DNA of 9,171 nucleotides from Candidatus Atribacteria bacterium (GTDB lineage Bacteria > Atribacterota > Atribacteria > Atribacterales > Atribacteraceae): NCBI GenBank assembly GCA_003561145.1, contig PWXL01000259.1, positions 1-9,171 on the forward strand. The letters are read 5' to 3'. Positions 1 through 5,606 of this stretch are shown here, in pieces; position 1 is the first letter of the stretch, and every line of letters begins with the position of its first letter. A model generated the notes under the pieces. That model saw nothing but the letters and a program-made list of their open reading frames with translations. It searched no databases and had not been told where the DNA came from. Both the position numbers and the translations under genes were made by a program.

Positions 1-317
1 GCTATTTTTATCCCGAATTGCTTCAGTGCCTCGATCGTTCTTCCCAGCCCTTTGTCAAGCGTCGGTTCACCATCTGTCACCAAGGTAAGGTAATCTACCC
101 TTACACCGCTTGCTGAAAGCGAATGAAGCTTTTTCCGTGCTTCTTCAACCAGTTCCTTCAGGTCATAGAAAAATCCACGGTGTATCTGTATATTTCGAGT
201 GTGCCCTAACTGGCAATATACGCAAGAGTAAGAACAATGCTTATACGGTATTGTATTGATGCCCAGGCTCATACCCAGGCGCCGTGAAGGAACAGGTCCA
301 AAAACCATGTTTTTCAT
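1..317 (-). CDS. Radical SAM protein, COG0731-like, N-terminal part
   Basis: This is the N-terminal 105 or so residues of a radical SAM enzyme; the rest lies beyond the left edge. It opens MKNMVFGPVPSRRLG, the usual start of COG0731-type proteins. Around residues 28-35 it has CSYSCVYC, the CxxxCxxC motif that binds the [4Fe-4S] cluster reducing S-adenosylmethionine, followed by QLG. A GEPTLD motif follows near residue 84. COG0731 is named after wyosine synthesis enzymes, but the bacterial members have no settled substrate. The gene follows the NifX-like gene by 39 bp, so the two are probably cotranscribed. An in-frame stop lies just upstream, so the start is 317 or 308. GAGGAG is only 2 nt from the ATG at 317 but 11 nt from the ATG at 308. 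Its place beside NifX/Mrp/MinD genes suggests a role in metal-cluster or cofactor assembly, which is inference. Confidence 0.88.
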   Translation of the reverse strand, partial: MKNMVFGPVPSRRLGMSLGINTIPYKHCSYSCVYCQLGHTRNIQIHRGFFYDLKELVEEARKKLHSLSASGVRVDYLTLVTDGEPTLDKGLGRTIEALKQFGIKI

Positions 318-356
318 AGCTCCTCACACTCCATAACTTCTTTGTATACGAAGGAT

Positions 357-746
357 TCAATCTCCACCATGATGAGGGCATGTTTCCTCTTCATCACCGT
401 CTTTTTTGTTTCGGCCTCCTCGGCACGGAATTTCATCTCCTGAGAGAGAACCATCAGCAATTGAAGAGCATACCCTGTCAATCGTTCCATCGATACCGGT
501 GATAACCTGGATGTTTTTTTCTTGAAAGGAAGTGATTGCTCTTCTCCCCATTCCACCCGCGACCACAACTTGAACCCCCATTTCATAAAGATACTGAGGT
601 AAGTAATACGGCTCGTGTCCAGGGTTGGCAACAGTCGTTACCTTTTCAACCCCGCTTTCACCACAATCAATCAGGGTAAACGCAGAGCACCTTCCGAAAT
701 GCGGTGATACCGCATTTCCATCTGTCGCAACAGCATATTTCATCAT
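357..746 (-). CDS. NifX/NifB-domain (orange-protein-like) metal-cluster protein, copy 1
   Basis: Small protein of 129 residues in the dinitrogenase iron-molybdenum cofactor family (PF02579, COG1433). The fold is recognisable from MKYAVATDG at the N-terminus, SPHFGRC at about 14-20, the NPGHEP loop at 41-46, VVAGGMGRRA at 61-70 and VITGIDGTID at 81-90. The C-terminus is a Cys/His tail, CPHHGGD, which could bind metal. Family members carry Fe-Mo cofactor precursors (NifX, NafY) or, in Desulfovibrio orange protein, a Mo-Cu sulfide cluster. No nitrogenase genes are present, so a role in nitrogen fixation is not indicated. Three ATGs lie near the start; GGAGG directly abuts the ATG at 752 and is 6 nt from the ATG at 746, so 746 (or 743) is preferred. 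It sits 213 bp after mrp and just before the radical SAM gene. Confidence 0.9.
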   Translation of the reverse strand: MMKYAVATDGNAVSPHFGRCSAFTLIDCGESGVEKVTTVANPGHEPYYLPQYLYEMGVQVVVAGGMGRRAITSFQEKNIQVITGIDGTIDRVCSSIADGSLSGDEIPCRGGRNKKDGDEEETCPHHGGD

Positions 747-752
747 ATTCAT

Positions 753-959
753 CCTCCTCTTTGAAAGTAGTGAGTAGGGAGTCGGGAGTAGGGAGTAGTG
801 GAAAGGTTTATTCGTCTCACTTCTTGCCGCATTTGTTACGATTCATGACTCATGATTCACAGCACTCCACATTCTGACTTCATACTTCAGCATTCCTACT
901 TTCCACCCTTTCCCCAGTTCAACACTTCCCCGCTTCACCTTCCCCCGCCTGTATTCGTC
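753..959. repeat. Intergenic region of degenerate 7-nt repeats
   Basis: This 207-bp gap holds no plausible gene. Positions 767-801 are five tandem heptamers on the plus strand: gtagtga, gtaggga, gtcggga, gtaggga, gtagtgg. From about 841 to 945 a looser heptameric series continues, for example attcatg, actcatg, attcaca, then cattctg, acttcat, acttcag, cattcct, with one-base slips. A 13-bp direct repeat, tattcgtctcact, occurs at 809-821 and again at 952-964, where it covers the stop codon of the Mrp gene. No convincing terminator hairpin or promoter was found. Period-7 intergenic repeats are known as STRRs in cyanobacteria; here the resemblance is only in the period. Confidence 0.75.
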
Positions 960-1973
960 TCACTGTTTCACTATGGATACTGCTAATTCTCCAAGTAATT
1001 TTTTTTCGAAGTCTTCCAAGGCCTTACTCCGATAAAATTCAATCTTGCCTTCATCACATAACCGGGCAAGGTCTGGATCAAGTGGAATCTGTCCCAAAAG
1101 TGGTATCCCCAAAGCAGCAGTCAGTTCTACTGCCCGGCTGGGTCCAAACACGTGCAGGGGTTTTTCCACACCAGGCACATTGAGATAACTCATATTTTCG
1201 ACCGCACCCAGGAGTGGTTTTTCCAGGGAACGAACCATTTTCACCGCTTTTCTCACGATCATTTCCACCAAGTTCTGCGGAGAAAACACGACCACCACGC
1301 TTGAGACCGGGAGGCTCTGCATAACTGTGAGAGGAGCATCAGCGGTCCCCGGTGGACAATCGACTACGAGAGTGTCAATATCTCCCCAATACACTTCTTC
1401 CCAAAATTGGGTGATTGCCCGGGCAATAAGCGGACCTCGCCAGATAACCGGATCGTCGTCCTGCTCAAGGAGGAGGTTTATCGACATCACGGCGATACCT
1501 GAGCGAGTTATGGCCGGGAAAATACCCCCCTCTCCACCTGCCGGCGTTCCATTGAGACCGAACATTCGTGGAATGCTGGGGCCGGTGATATCACCATCCA
1601 GAATACCGACCTTCTGTCCACTCCGCCGTAAAGCCAGGGCGATCAAGGAAGACACCAGCGATTTCCCCACTCCCCCCTTTCCACTGATGACGGCAATCAC
1701 CTGCTGAATACGGTTTATGCTTGATGGTCCGCCACTCTCGATCTTCACCTCTATCTCTTCGATGCTGCAATGTCCCTGCAAGCCTTGCTCCATTTGATGA
1801 CGAAAAGCTTTCCTTATCACGTCTTCTCGAAACGGAGAAGCAAGCGTTATAACGAATTTTCCTTTGTTCGATACGACACTCCGGAGCAGGTTCATCTCAT
1901 CAACTGTTCTCCCAATCAAAGGTACCGGTAAACTTCCTAATATTTCTCTTATTTGCTTTTCTTCACAAACCAT
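960..1973 (-). CDS. mrp: Mrp/NBP35-family P-loop ATPase with N-terminal MIP18-like domain
   Basis: ATPase of the Mrp/ApbC/NBP35 family, cytosolic carriers or scaffolds for iron-sulfur clusters. Residues 1-80 form a MIP18/DUF59-type domain. The ATPase domain follows, with deviant Walker A SGKGGVGKS at 97-105, DGDITGPSIPR at 126-136, DCPPGT at 205-210 and ENMSYLNVPG at 259-268. The usual C-terminal CxxC after ENMSY, which holds the bridging [4Fe-4S] cluster in canonical Mrp, is absent: the sequence there reads NVPGVEKPLHVFG. Length (337 residues) is near normal. An upstream in-frame ATG at 2006 adds 11 residues, but GAGGG abuts it with no spacer. The ATG at 1973 has AGGGGAG 10 nt upstream and is preferred. 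It follows two MinD-ferredoxin ATPases in the same operon, as the Mrp gene does in Desulfovibrio orange protein loci. Confidence 0.93.
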   Translation of the reverse strand: MVCEEKQIREILGSLPVPLIGRTVDEMNLLRSVVSNKGKFVITLASPFREDVIRKAFRHQMEQGLQGHCSIEEIEVKIESGGPSSINRIQQVIAVISGKGGVGKSLVSSLIALALRRSGQKVGILDGDITGPSIPRMFGLNGTPAGGEGGIFPAITRSGIAVMSINLLLEQDDDPVIWRGPLIARAITQFWEEVYWGDIDTLVVDCPPGTADAPLTVMQSLPVSSVVVVFSPQNLVEMIVRKAVKMVRSLEKPLLGAVENMSYLNVPGVEKPLHVFGPSRAVELTAALGIPLLGQIPLDPDLARLCDEGKIEFYRSKALEDFEKKLLGELAVSIVKQ

Positions 1974-2009
1974 GATGTGATTACTCCCCTGAAAAAGAAT
2001 TTTCATCCC

Positions 2010-2882
2010 TCATCTTTTCGCGAACAGAACCTGCTCCGAACGGATTCGTTCCCAAAGAGACCGGATTTCGCGGCCAGCCTCACATTGAGCATATTCCACC
2101 ACTGGTATTCCCTCGGCCAATGCAGAAGCAACAATCGGTTCATACGGGATCCTCGCTGCAAGTTCGATTCCCGCTTCCAGGCAAAAATTTTCAATATGTT
2201 CCCCTATTTCCTCATTCAGGTCCGAGCGGTTCAAGCACACCATGGAAGGAACCTGGAAATGTCGACACAACTCGTTCACTCTTTCAAGGTCATGGAGACC
2301 GGAAAGGGACGGTTCGGTGACAAGCAAAGCCAAGTCTGCACCGGAAAGGGAAGAAATGACCGGACAGCCGATTCCGGGGGGTCCATCGCACAAAAGATAG
2401 TCAACGCCTTCTGATTCTGCAAGATCCATTGCCTCCCGCCGGAGAAGAGCTACCAGCTTTCCCGAGTTTCCCTGGCCGATTCCCAAACGTGCATGAAACA
2501 GGGTCCCAAAGCTGGTTCGTGAGCGGAACCACTCACCGGCCAGGTTATCCTGCATGGTGATAGCTCCAGTTGAACATAAGCGAGAGCACAACCCACACCC
2601 TTCACACGAGAATTGATCAACCGTGGTATTCCTGATCGCTTCAAACCGGCAGTGCTCTCGACACACCCCACAATCCATACACCTATCCTGGTCAATCGAG
2701 GCCGTTTGCCCGCTCCAAAAATCGAACCGTTCTTCGATTTCCGGTTCGAGAACCAGGTGCAGGTTGGCTGCATCAACGTCACAGTCTACCAGGACCGTTC
2801 TTTCCGCCAGAACCGCAAACGAACTGAGTATGGTGGTTTTGCCCGTCCCGCCTTTACCGCTCAATATGACAAGTTCTTTCAT
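2010..2882 (-). CDS. MinD-superfamily ATPase with inserted 2x[4Fe-4S] ferredoxin domain (second of pair)
   Basis: P-loop ATPase of 290 residues in the COG1149 type. Walker A is SGKGGTGKT at 8-16, with the signature lysine of MinD/ParA ATPases. VDCDVDAANLHL follows at 32-43 and DGPPGIGC at 166-173. Inserted between them are two ferredoxin motifs: Cys 68, 71, 74, 78 and Cys 93, 96, 99, 103, each CxxCxxCxxxC, enough for two [4Fe-4S] clusters. ATP hydrolysis is thus probably coupled to electron or cluster transfer. Its ATG overlaps the stop of the upstream paralogue as ATGA, with AGGAG 8 nt upstream, so 2882 is chosen over a longer start at 2912. The overlap implies coupled translation and near-equal amounts of the two ATPases, perhaps as a heterodimer. 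Desulfovibrio Orp operons carry the same tandem pair, which supports an Orp-like role. Confidence 0.94.
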   Translation of the reverse strand: MKELVILSGKGGTGKTTILSSFAVLAERTVLVDCDVDAANLHLVLEPEIEERFDFWSGQTASIDQDRCMDCGVCREHCRFEAIRNTTVDQFSCEGCGLCSRLCSTGAITMQDNLAGEWFRSRTSFGTLFHARLGIGQGNSGKLVALLRREAMDLAESEGVDYLLCDGPPGIGCPVISSLSGADLALLVTEPSLSGLHDLERVNELCRHFQVPSMVCLNRSDLNEEIGEHIENFCLEAGIELAARIPYEPIVASALAEGIPVVEYAQCEAGREIRSLWERIRSEQVLFAKR

Positions 2883-3730
2883 CCTGCAATCTCCTTTATT
2901 TTCCCGGCACATTCACGAAAGCGTGATTTCCATTCCGGGGCTTCCCGAACAAGGGGAATTCCCCGAACTGTGCAGCGGGCGATTCTCTCATCAAATGGAA
3001 TCGTCATAAGGAGAGGAATACCGGCCTGTCCACAAACCTCATCGATTCGTTCTTTTCCAATTCCCGTTTTGTTCACAACCACACCTGATGGGATATTGAG
3101 TGCTTGTACCACGCCAATTGCAAGAATGAGGTCATGAACACCAAAAGGGGTCGGCTCAGTGACCAATACACAAACATCACTGTCTTTGACCGTTTCGACC
3201 ATAGCACAAGATGTTCCCGGGGGAGAATCCAAAATGGCAACCCCACCGGAGTGCCCATTGCGGTATCTTTTTTTCACCTCCCGAATCAGTGGAGGAACCA
3301 GTGCTTCTCCAACCACGAGAGTTCCCCGAATACACTCTATACCGCTTCCACGACCCCATTCAACCAAGCCAATCGTGCGTTCCCGCTCAATAATCGCATT
3401 CCTGGGACACATGATCCGGCAAGCACCACAACCGTGACAAAGGTTGGGGAAGGTCACGACCCAATCGGGAAAAACCGCCAAGGCATGAAATGCACATACT
3501 TGGGCGCATATACCGCAATGATTGCACCTGCTTTCGTCAATTTCCGGAACCGGAACGGAAACTTCCTGGGAACCTGCGAACACGGATCCAAGAAAAAAAT
3601 GGTCATTCGGTTCTTCAACGTCACAATCCAGCAGACTCACCGCAAGCTTATTCGAAAGGGACAGGGCAAGATTTGTCGCAAACAATGTTTTCCCCGTCCC
3701 TCCCTTTCCGCTGGCAACCGAAATTTTCAT
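2879..3730 (-). CDS. MinD-superfamily ATPase with inserted 2x[4Fe-4S] ferredoxin domain (first of pair)
   Basis: Paralogue of the next gene in the operon, 283 residues. Walker A SGKGGTGKT lies at 7-15, the LLDCDVEEPN segment at 33-42 and DSPPGTSC at 168-175. The inserted ferredoxin domain has Cys 69, 72, 75, 79 and Cys 98, 101, 104, 108, two complete CxxCxxCxxxC sets; the last Cys is followed by Pro as in true ferredoxins. TEPTPFGVHDL at 191-201 is typical of the family. The ATG at 3730 comes one base after the TGA of the zinc-ribbon gene and has no clear Shine-Dalgarno, so translation probably depends on reinitiation. All metal ligands and nucleotide-binding residues are present, so the protein should be active. 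The exact partner and substrate are unknown; a role in assembling or reducing a metal cluster on the NifX-like proteins is inference. Confidence 0.94.
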   Translation of the reverse strand: MKISVASGKGGTGKTLFATNLALSLSNKLAVSLLDCDVEEPNDHFFLGSVFAGSQEVSVPVPEIDESRCNHCGICAQVCAFHALAVFPDWVVTFPNLCHGCGACRIMCPRNAIIERERTIGLVEWGRGSGIECIRGTLVVGEALVPPLIREVKKRYRNGHSGGVAILDSPPGTSCAMVETVKDSDVCVLVTEPTPFGVHDLILAIGVVQALNIPSGVVVNKTGIGKERIDEVCGQAGIPLLMTIPFDERIARCTVRGIPLVREAPEWKSRFRECAGKIKEIAG

Positions 3731-3731
3731 T

Positions 3732-3956
3732 TCAGGCTTTCACAAGTGCTGTTCCACACTGCGGGCATTTGACACTCGAACAAGGCACACCTCTTTCATG
3801 TGGTACCTGTGCTCCGCACTGTGGGCAAACACCCTCTCCTCCAGGACCGGAACCGGGGCGATTGCCTCCCATTCTGCCCTGACCCTTCCTTCCAGCACTT
3901 CCTTTTGAGCCGGCTCCACCGCCCCATACCGGGCCTGTTCCATCTCCTCTTGGCAT
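3732..3956 (-). CDS. Small protein: DUF5320-like N-terminus plus zinc ribbon
   Basis: A 74-residue protein in two halves. It opens MPRGDGTGPV, the signature start of DUF5320-type proteins, and continues with a Gly-rich linker of about 30 residues. The C-terminal half is a zinc ribbon with CPQC at 44-47, HERGVPC ending at Cys 59, and CPQC at 64-67. Such ribbons bind zinc or, as in rubredoxin, iron. Its stop is one base before the first MinD-ferredoxin ATPase, and its start is 18 bp after the NifX-like gene, so it belongs to the operon. GGAGG lies 8 nt before the ATG at 3956 and 5 nt before the ATG at 3959. Homologues begin MPRGD, so 3956 is preferred; a longer reading from 3965 would start at GTG with no spacer. 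Function unknown; a small metal-binding partner of the ATPases is a guess. Confidence 0.8.
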   Translation of the reverse strand: MPRGDGTGPVWGGGAGSKGSAGRKGQGRMGGNRPGSGPGGEGVCPQCGAQVPHERGVPCSSVKCPQCGTALVKA

Positions 3957-3974
3957 CATATACACCTCCCCTTA

Positions 3975-4349
3975 TCAAACTCTTTTCATGCCATGGTGAC
4001 TTTTTACCGTCGGGTGTTTCGTTGAGGAAAGAAGGTCATGGGTATACTTTTGAACGGCATCAGCCACTGTCCCATTGAAACCTGTCACCACGTCTATGCC
4101 TGCGGCCTCCAGCACCTTAAAAGCATTCGGACCCACATTGCCGGTGATGACAACTTCCACATCATCGTTGGCAGCAACTTCCCGGGCTGCAGAGACACCG
4201 GCGCCGCCTGTATCTTGACCATGGGTATTTGATTTCGCCTCCCATTTCATATTCTGCTTATCAACTATGATAAAATAACGGCACCGGCCAAACCGCTGAT
4301 CAACCGGTGAGTCCATTGACGCATCACGTGCCGTGATTACGAGTTTCAT
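3975..4349 (-). CDS. NifX/NifB-domain (orange-protein-like) metal-cluster protein, copy 2
   Basis: A 124-residue member of PF02579/COG1433, the group containing NifX, NafY and the Desulfovibrio Mo-Cu orange protein. Visible landmarks are MKLVITARDASMDSPVD at the start, QRFGRCRYFIIVD at 18-30, VEVVITGNVGPNAFKVL at 64-80 and GIDVVTGFNGTVADAV at 84-99. The tail contains SHHG at 117-120. It lacks the CPHH tail of the other copy, so the two may carry different clusters or partners. GGAGG sits 6 nt before the ATG at 4349, which is preferred over the longer frame from 4403. The start lies inside the end of the preceding DUF5320-like gene, overlapping by 26 bp, which points to cotranslation. It is the probable cluster-carrying protein served by the two MinD-ferredoxin ATPases downstream; that role is inferred from Orp operons. 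Confidence 0.92.
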   Translation of the reverse strand: MKLVITARDASMDSPVDQRFGRCRYFIIVDKQNMKWEAKSNTHGQDTGGAGVSAAREVAANDDVEVVITGNVGPNAFKVLEAAGIDVVTGFNGTVADAVQKYTHDLLSSTKHPTVKSHHGMKRV

Positions 4350-4575
4350 CTTTGACCTCCTCTTCTGAAGCGTGCTCGTTACATTTTTGCAGTTGCTCAT
4401 CAATCCACTGCAGTCGCTTCCGCAAGATTTCAGCCCAGGATTTCAGAGATAATAGTTCCTCTTTTGGATTTCTCTCGTCCCGGGAAGCAGAAAATACAGG
4501 TATAACACAAAACCCCCGGCATCCCCCGCTCATCGGCCCCTTTCCTTGAGGACCTGTCCCATCAAAGCAAGGCAT
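4324..4575 (-). CDS. DUF5320-like small protein
   Basis: An 83-residue protein. It begins MPCFDGTGPQGKGPMSGG, close to the MPxxDGTGPxGxGPMxGG start of DUF5320 proteins, with Cys at 3, 19 and 23. Residues 37-66 form a charged helix likely to be a short coiled coil (ELLSLKSWAEILRKRL region), as in other family members, and the tail is acidic. A strong GGGAGG lies 6 nt before the ATG. Its 3' end overlaps the start of the NifX-like gene by 26 bp, a firm sign that the two products are made together. DUF5320 proteins are frequent neighbours of NifX-like and MinD-ferredoxin genes in anaerobes, but no biochemical function is established. The N-terminal Gly/Pro loop and coiled coil suggest a small adaptor or assembly factor. 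Confidence 0.85.
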   Translation of the reverse strand: MPCFDGTGPQGKGPMSGGCRGFCVIPVFSASRDERNPKEELLSLKSWAEILRKRLQWIDEQLQKCNEHASEEEVKDETRNHGT

Positions 4576-4620
4576 CGTACACCTCCCTCCTCCTCAGTGC
4601 TTCAATCCATCGCCACGTTT

Positions 4621-4932
4621 TCATTGGGTACTTTCGAGTTCTTTCATCCGTGCATCGATCTGTTCCAACTGAGATTTCAAAAGAGCAGCTTCCTTCCGTA
4701 ATTGATCCACATCATTCCCGGAGAGAGTCCCGGTTTGACCACTCCCTGCTGATTTCACCGCCGCTCCCGGCCAATAGTCATACCGCATTCCAGTTCCGAG
4801 CATGCGAAAATCAAATCCTCCCTCTGCCCAGTATCCACAACGGGGAAAACCTCCCCGTCCACGGCCGATATAAGGCCATGGGGGGCTTGCGCCTCGAAAA
4901 CCGAAACCCCGTCCGCGTCCAAATCCATTCAT
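4621..4932 (-). CDS. Gly/Arg-rich small protein with C-terminal coiled coil
   Basis: A 103-residue protein of low complexity at its N-terminus (MNGFGRGRGFGFRG, then aromatic and Gly-rich to about residue 55). A linker follows, and residues 75-101 form a heptad-patterned helix (DVDQLRKEAALLKSQLEQ region). It lacks the MPxxDGTGP opening but has the same overall plan as the DUF5320-type protein at 6149-6517: a Gly/Arg/Trp-rich head, then a coiled coil of nearly the same spacing. I regard it as a diverged member of that group. GGAGG lies 8 nt before the ATG at 4932, so the longer frame reaching back to 5082 is not used. It starts 20 bp after the DUF134 gene stop. Function unknown. Confidence 0.8.
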   Translation of the reverse strand: MNGFGRGRGFGFRGASPPWPYIGRGRGGFPRCGYWAEGGFDFRMLGTGMRYDYWPGAAVKSAGSGQTGTLSGNDVDQLRKEAALLKSQLEQIDARMKELESTQ

Positions 4933-4952
4933 GATCGATACCTCCTTTCTTT

Positions 4953-5405
4953 TTAACGATTCAATCCATGACGCCGCCTCCGCTGGTAACCCGGGGGAAA
5001 AAGCGGCATAAAACTGGCTGTCCGGCAGGTGGGACATTCCCTTGGGGGCGTCCTCGTGAAAACTTCGAAAGGAATTTTCCATTCATGCCCGTTCAGGCAG
5101 CGAAAGGAACGAATAGCCAACTCAAAATTCCCTCCCTCGATCCGAATCGCTTTTCCATTCAATAAAGCTCGAGCCACCTTCTGACGAGCCGAATTCAGGA
5201 CCCGGGCAAATGTACTTCGTGAAACGTGCATATTTTCCGCGCAGGCTTCCTGTTCCAGTCCCTCCAAGTCCTTGAGACGTAGGGCCTCGGCCTCCTCTAC
5301 TGTCAATGTCACCTCTTCCAGATTTGCCAGGGGAACGCCTGCCGGTTTAAAATAGGTAACAGGGGGTATTGAAGCAACTCTCCTCCATCGTGGAAATCTC
5401 CCCAT
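4953..5405 (-). CDS. DUF134-family DNA-binding protein, probable operon regulator
   Basis: A 150-residue member of the DUF134 family (PF02001, COG1342). The family core is clear: VTYFKPAGVPL at 16-26, LTVEEAEALRLKDLEGLEQEA at 34-54, and a sigma70-region-4-like helix-turn-helix at about 50-82 with NMHVSRSTFARVLNSARQKV. NGKAIRIEGGNF follows at 83-94. The C-terminal part, beyond the usual short family core, carries CLNGH at 103-107 and CPTC at 124-127, a likely zinc site. Being first in the operon and a DNA-binding protein, it is the obvious candidate regulator of the genes behind it; this is inference. AAAGGTG lies 6 nt before the ATG at 5405, so the in-frame start at 5450 is not needed. Homologues begin like MGRFPRWRRV, which also supports 5405. 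Confidence 0.93.
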   Translation of the reverse strand: MGRFPRWRRVASIPPVTYFKPAGVPLANLEEVTLTVEEAEALRLKDLEGLEQEACAENMHVSRSTFARVLNSARQKVARALLNGKAIRIEGGNFELAIRSFRCLNGHEWKIPFEVFTRTPPRECPTCRTASFMPLFPPGYQRRRRHGLNR

Positions 5406-5433
5406 GAAAAACACCTTTCTTCGCCAATATTGA

Positions 5434-5467
5434 CATATGTCCATTATCATTTTATTATGAACATATG
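5434..5467. promoter_or_regulatory. Inverted repeat with Fur-box-like core in the DUF134 leader
   Basis: Arms catatgtcc (5434-5442) and gaacatatg (5459-5467) pair with one mismatch. The AT-rich centre contains attatcat. Read on the minus strand, 5454-5436 matches the 19-bp Fur consensus at about 12 positions, including the run ATGATAAT. It lies just downstream of the predicted transcription start, where a bound repressor would block the operon. Either Fur or DUF134 itself could be the binding protein. Confidence 0.45.
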
Positions 5468-5476
5468 ACCCTTACT

Positions 5477-5505
5477 AGAATACTCCTGTGCCCATTCATT
5501 GTCAA
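5477..5505 (-). promoter_or_regulatory. Sigma70-type promoter of the DUF134 operon
   Basis: On the minus strand a perfect TTGACA (-35, 5505-5500) is followed after 17 nt by TATTCT (-10, 5482-5477). Transcription would start near 5470, leaving a leader of about 65 nt before the DUF134 start. No closer promoter of similar quality was seen for the operon. Confidence 0.7.
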
Positions 5506-5536
5506 GAGTAATCCTTGAAATATGCTTATTATTATG

Positions 5537-5565
5537 TTGACAAAGAAAAGAAAACCGGTTATAGT
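5537..5565 (+). promoter_or_regulatory. Sigma70-type promoter of the fur-family gene
   Basis: TTGACA at 5537-5542, then a 17-nt spacer and TATAGT at 5560-5565. This is a near-consensus promoter with a predicted start near 5572, inside the Fur box that follows. Confidence 0.75.
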
Positions 5566-5570
5566 TGTAT

Positions 5571-5590
5571 TGATAACCATTATCATTAAT
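5571..5590 (+). promoter_or_regulatory. Fur box overlapping the fur transcription start
   Basis: TGATAACcATTATCA at 5571-5585 matches the 7-1-7 Fur operator (TGATAATnATTATCA) at 13 of 14 arm positions. The 19-bp consensus beginning at 5572 matches at 14 positions. It is the Fur form rather than the Per (TTATAAT) or Zur (TCGTAAT) form. Its position at the +1 site implies autorepression by iron-loaded Fur. Confidence 0.8.
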
Positions 5591-5606
5591 GAGATTGAGA
5601 TTTCCA

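Noticed and set aside
314..631. 105-codon open frame overlapping the NifX-like gene, ending in ATGA with the radical SAM start
   Set aside because: Most of it lies in another frame of a well-conserved gene and it shows no family motifs. The last 18 codons (MVEIESFVYKEV) could at most be a short leader peptide.
767..950. CRISPR array
   Set aside because: The repeats are 7 nt long, tandem and degenerate, with no spacers.
1327..1707. 126-codon plus-strand frame inside mrp
   Set aside because: Antisense shadow of the Walker A and DCPPGT region of the ATPase; no ribosome site and no known family.
3104..3772. 222-codon plus-strand frame opposite the first MinD-ferredoxin ATPase
   Set aside because: Antisense to a gene with complete cysteine and Walker motifs. 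It has an odd residue mix and no ribosome site.
357..4349. Nitrogen fixation locus, suggested by the NifX/NifB domain
   Set aside because: No nifH, nifD, nifK, nifE, nifN or full-length NifB is present. The neighbours are those of Orp-type loci.
4621..5082. Longer start for the Gly/Arg-rich protein at 5082
   Set aside because: The extra 50 residues overlap the DUF134 gene in another frame, while an ideal GGAGG stands 8 nt before the ATG at 4932.
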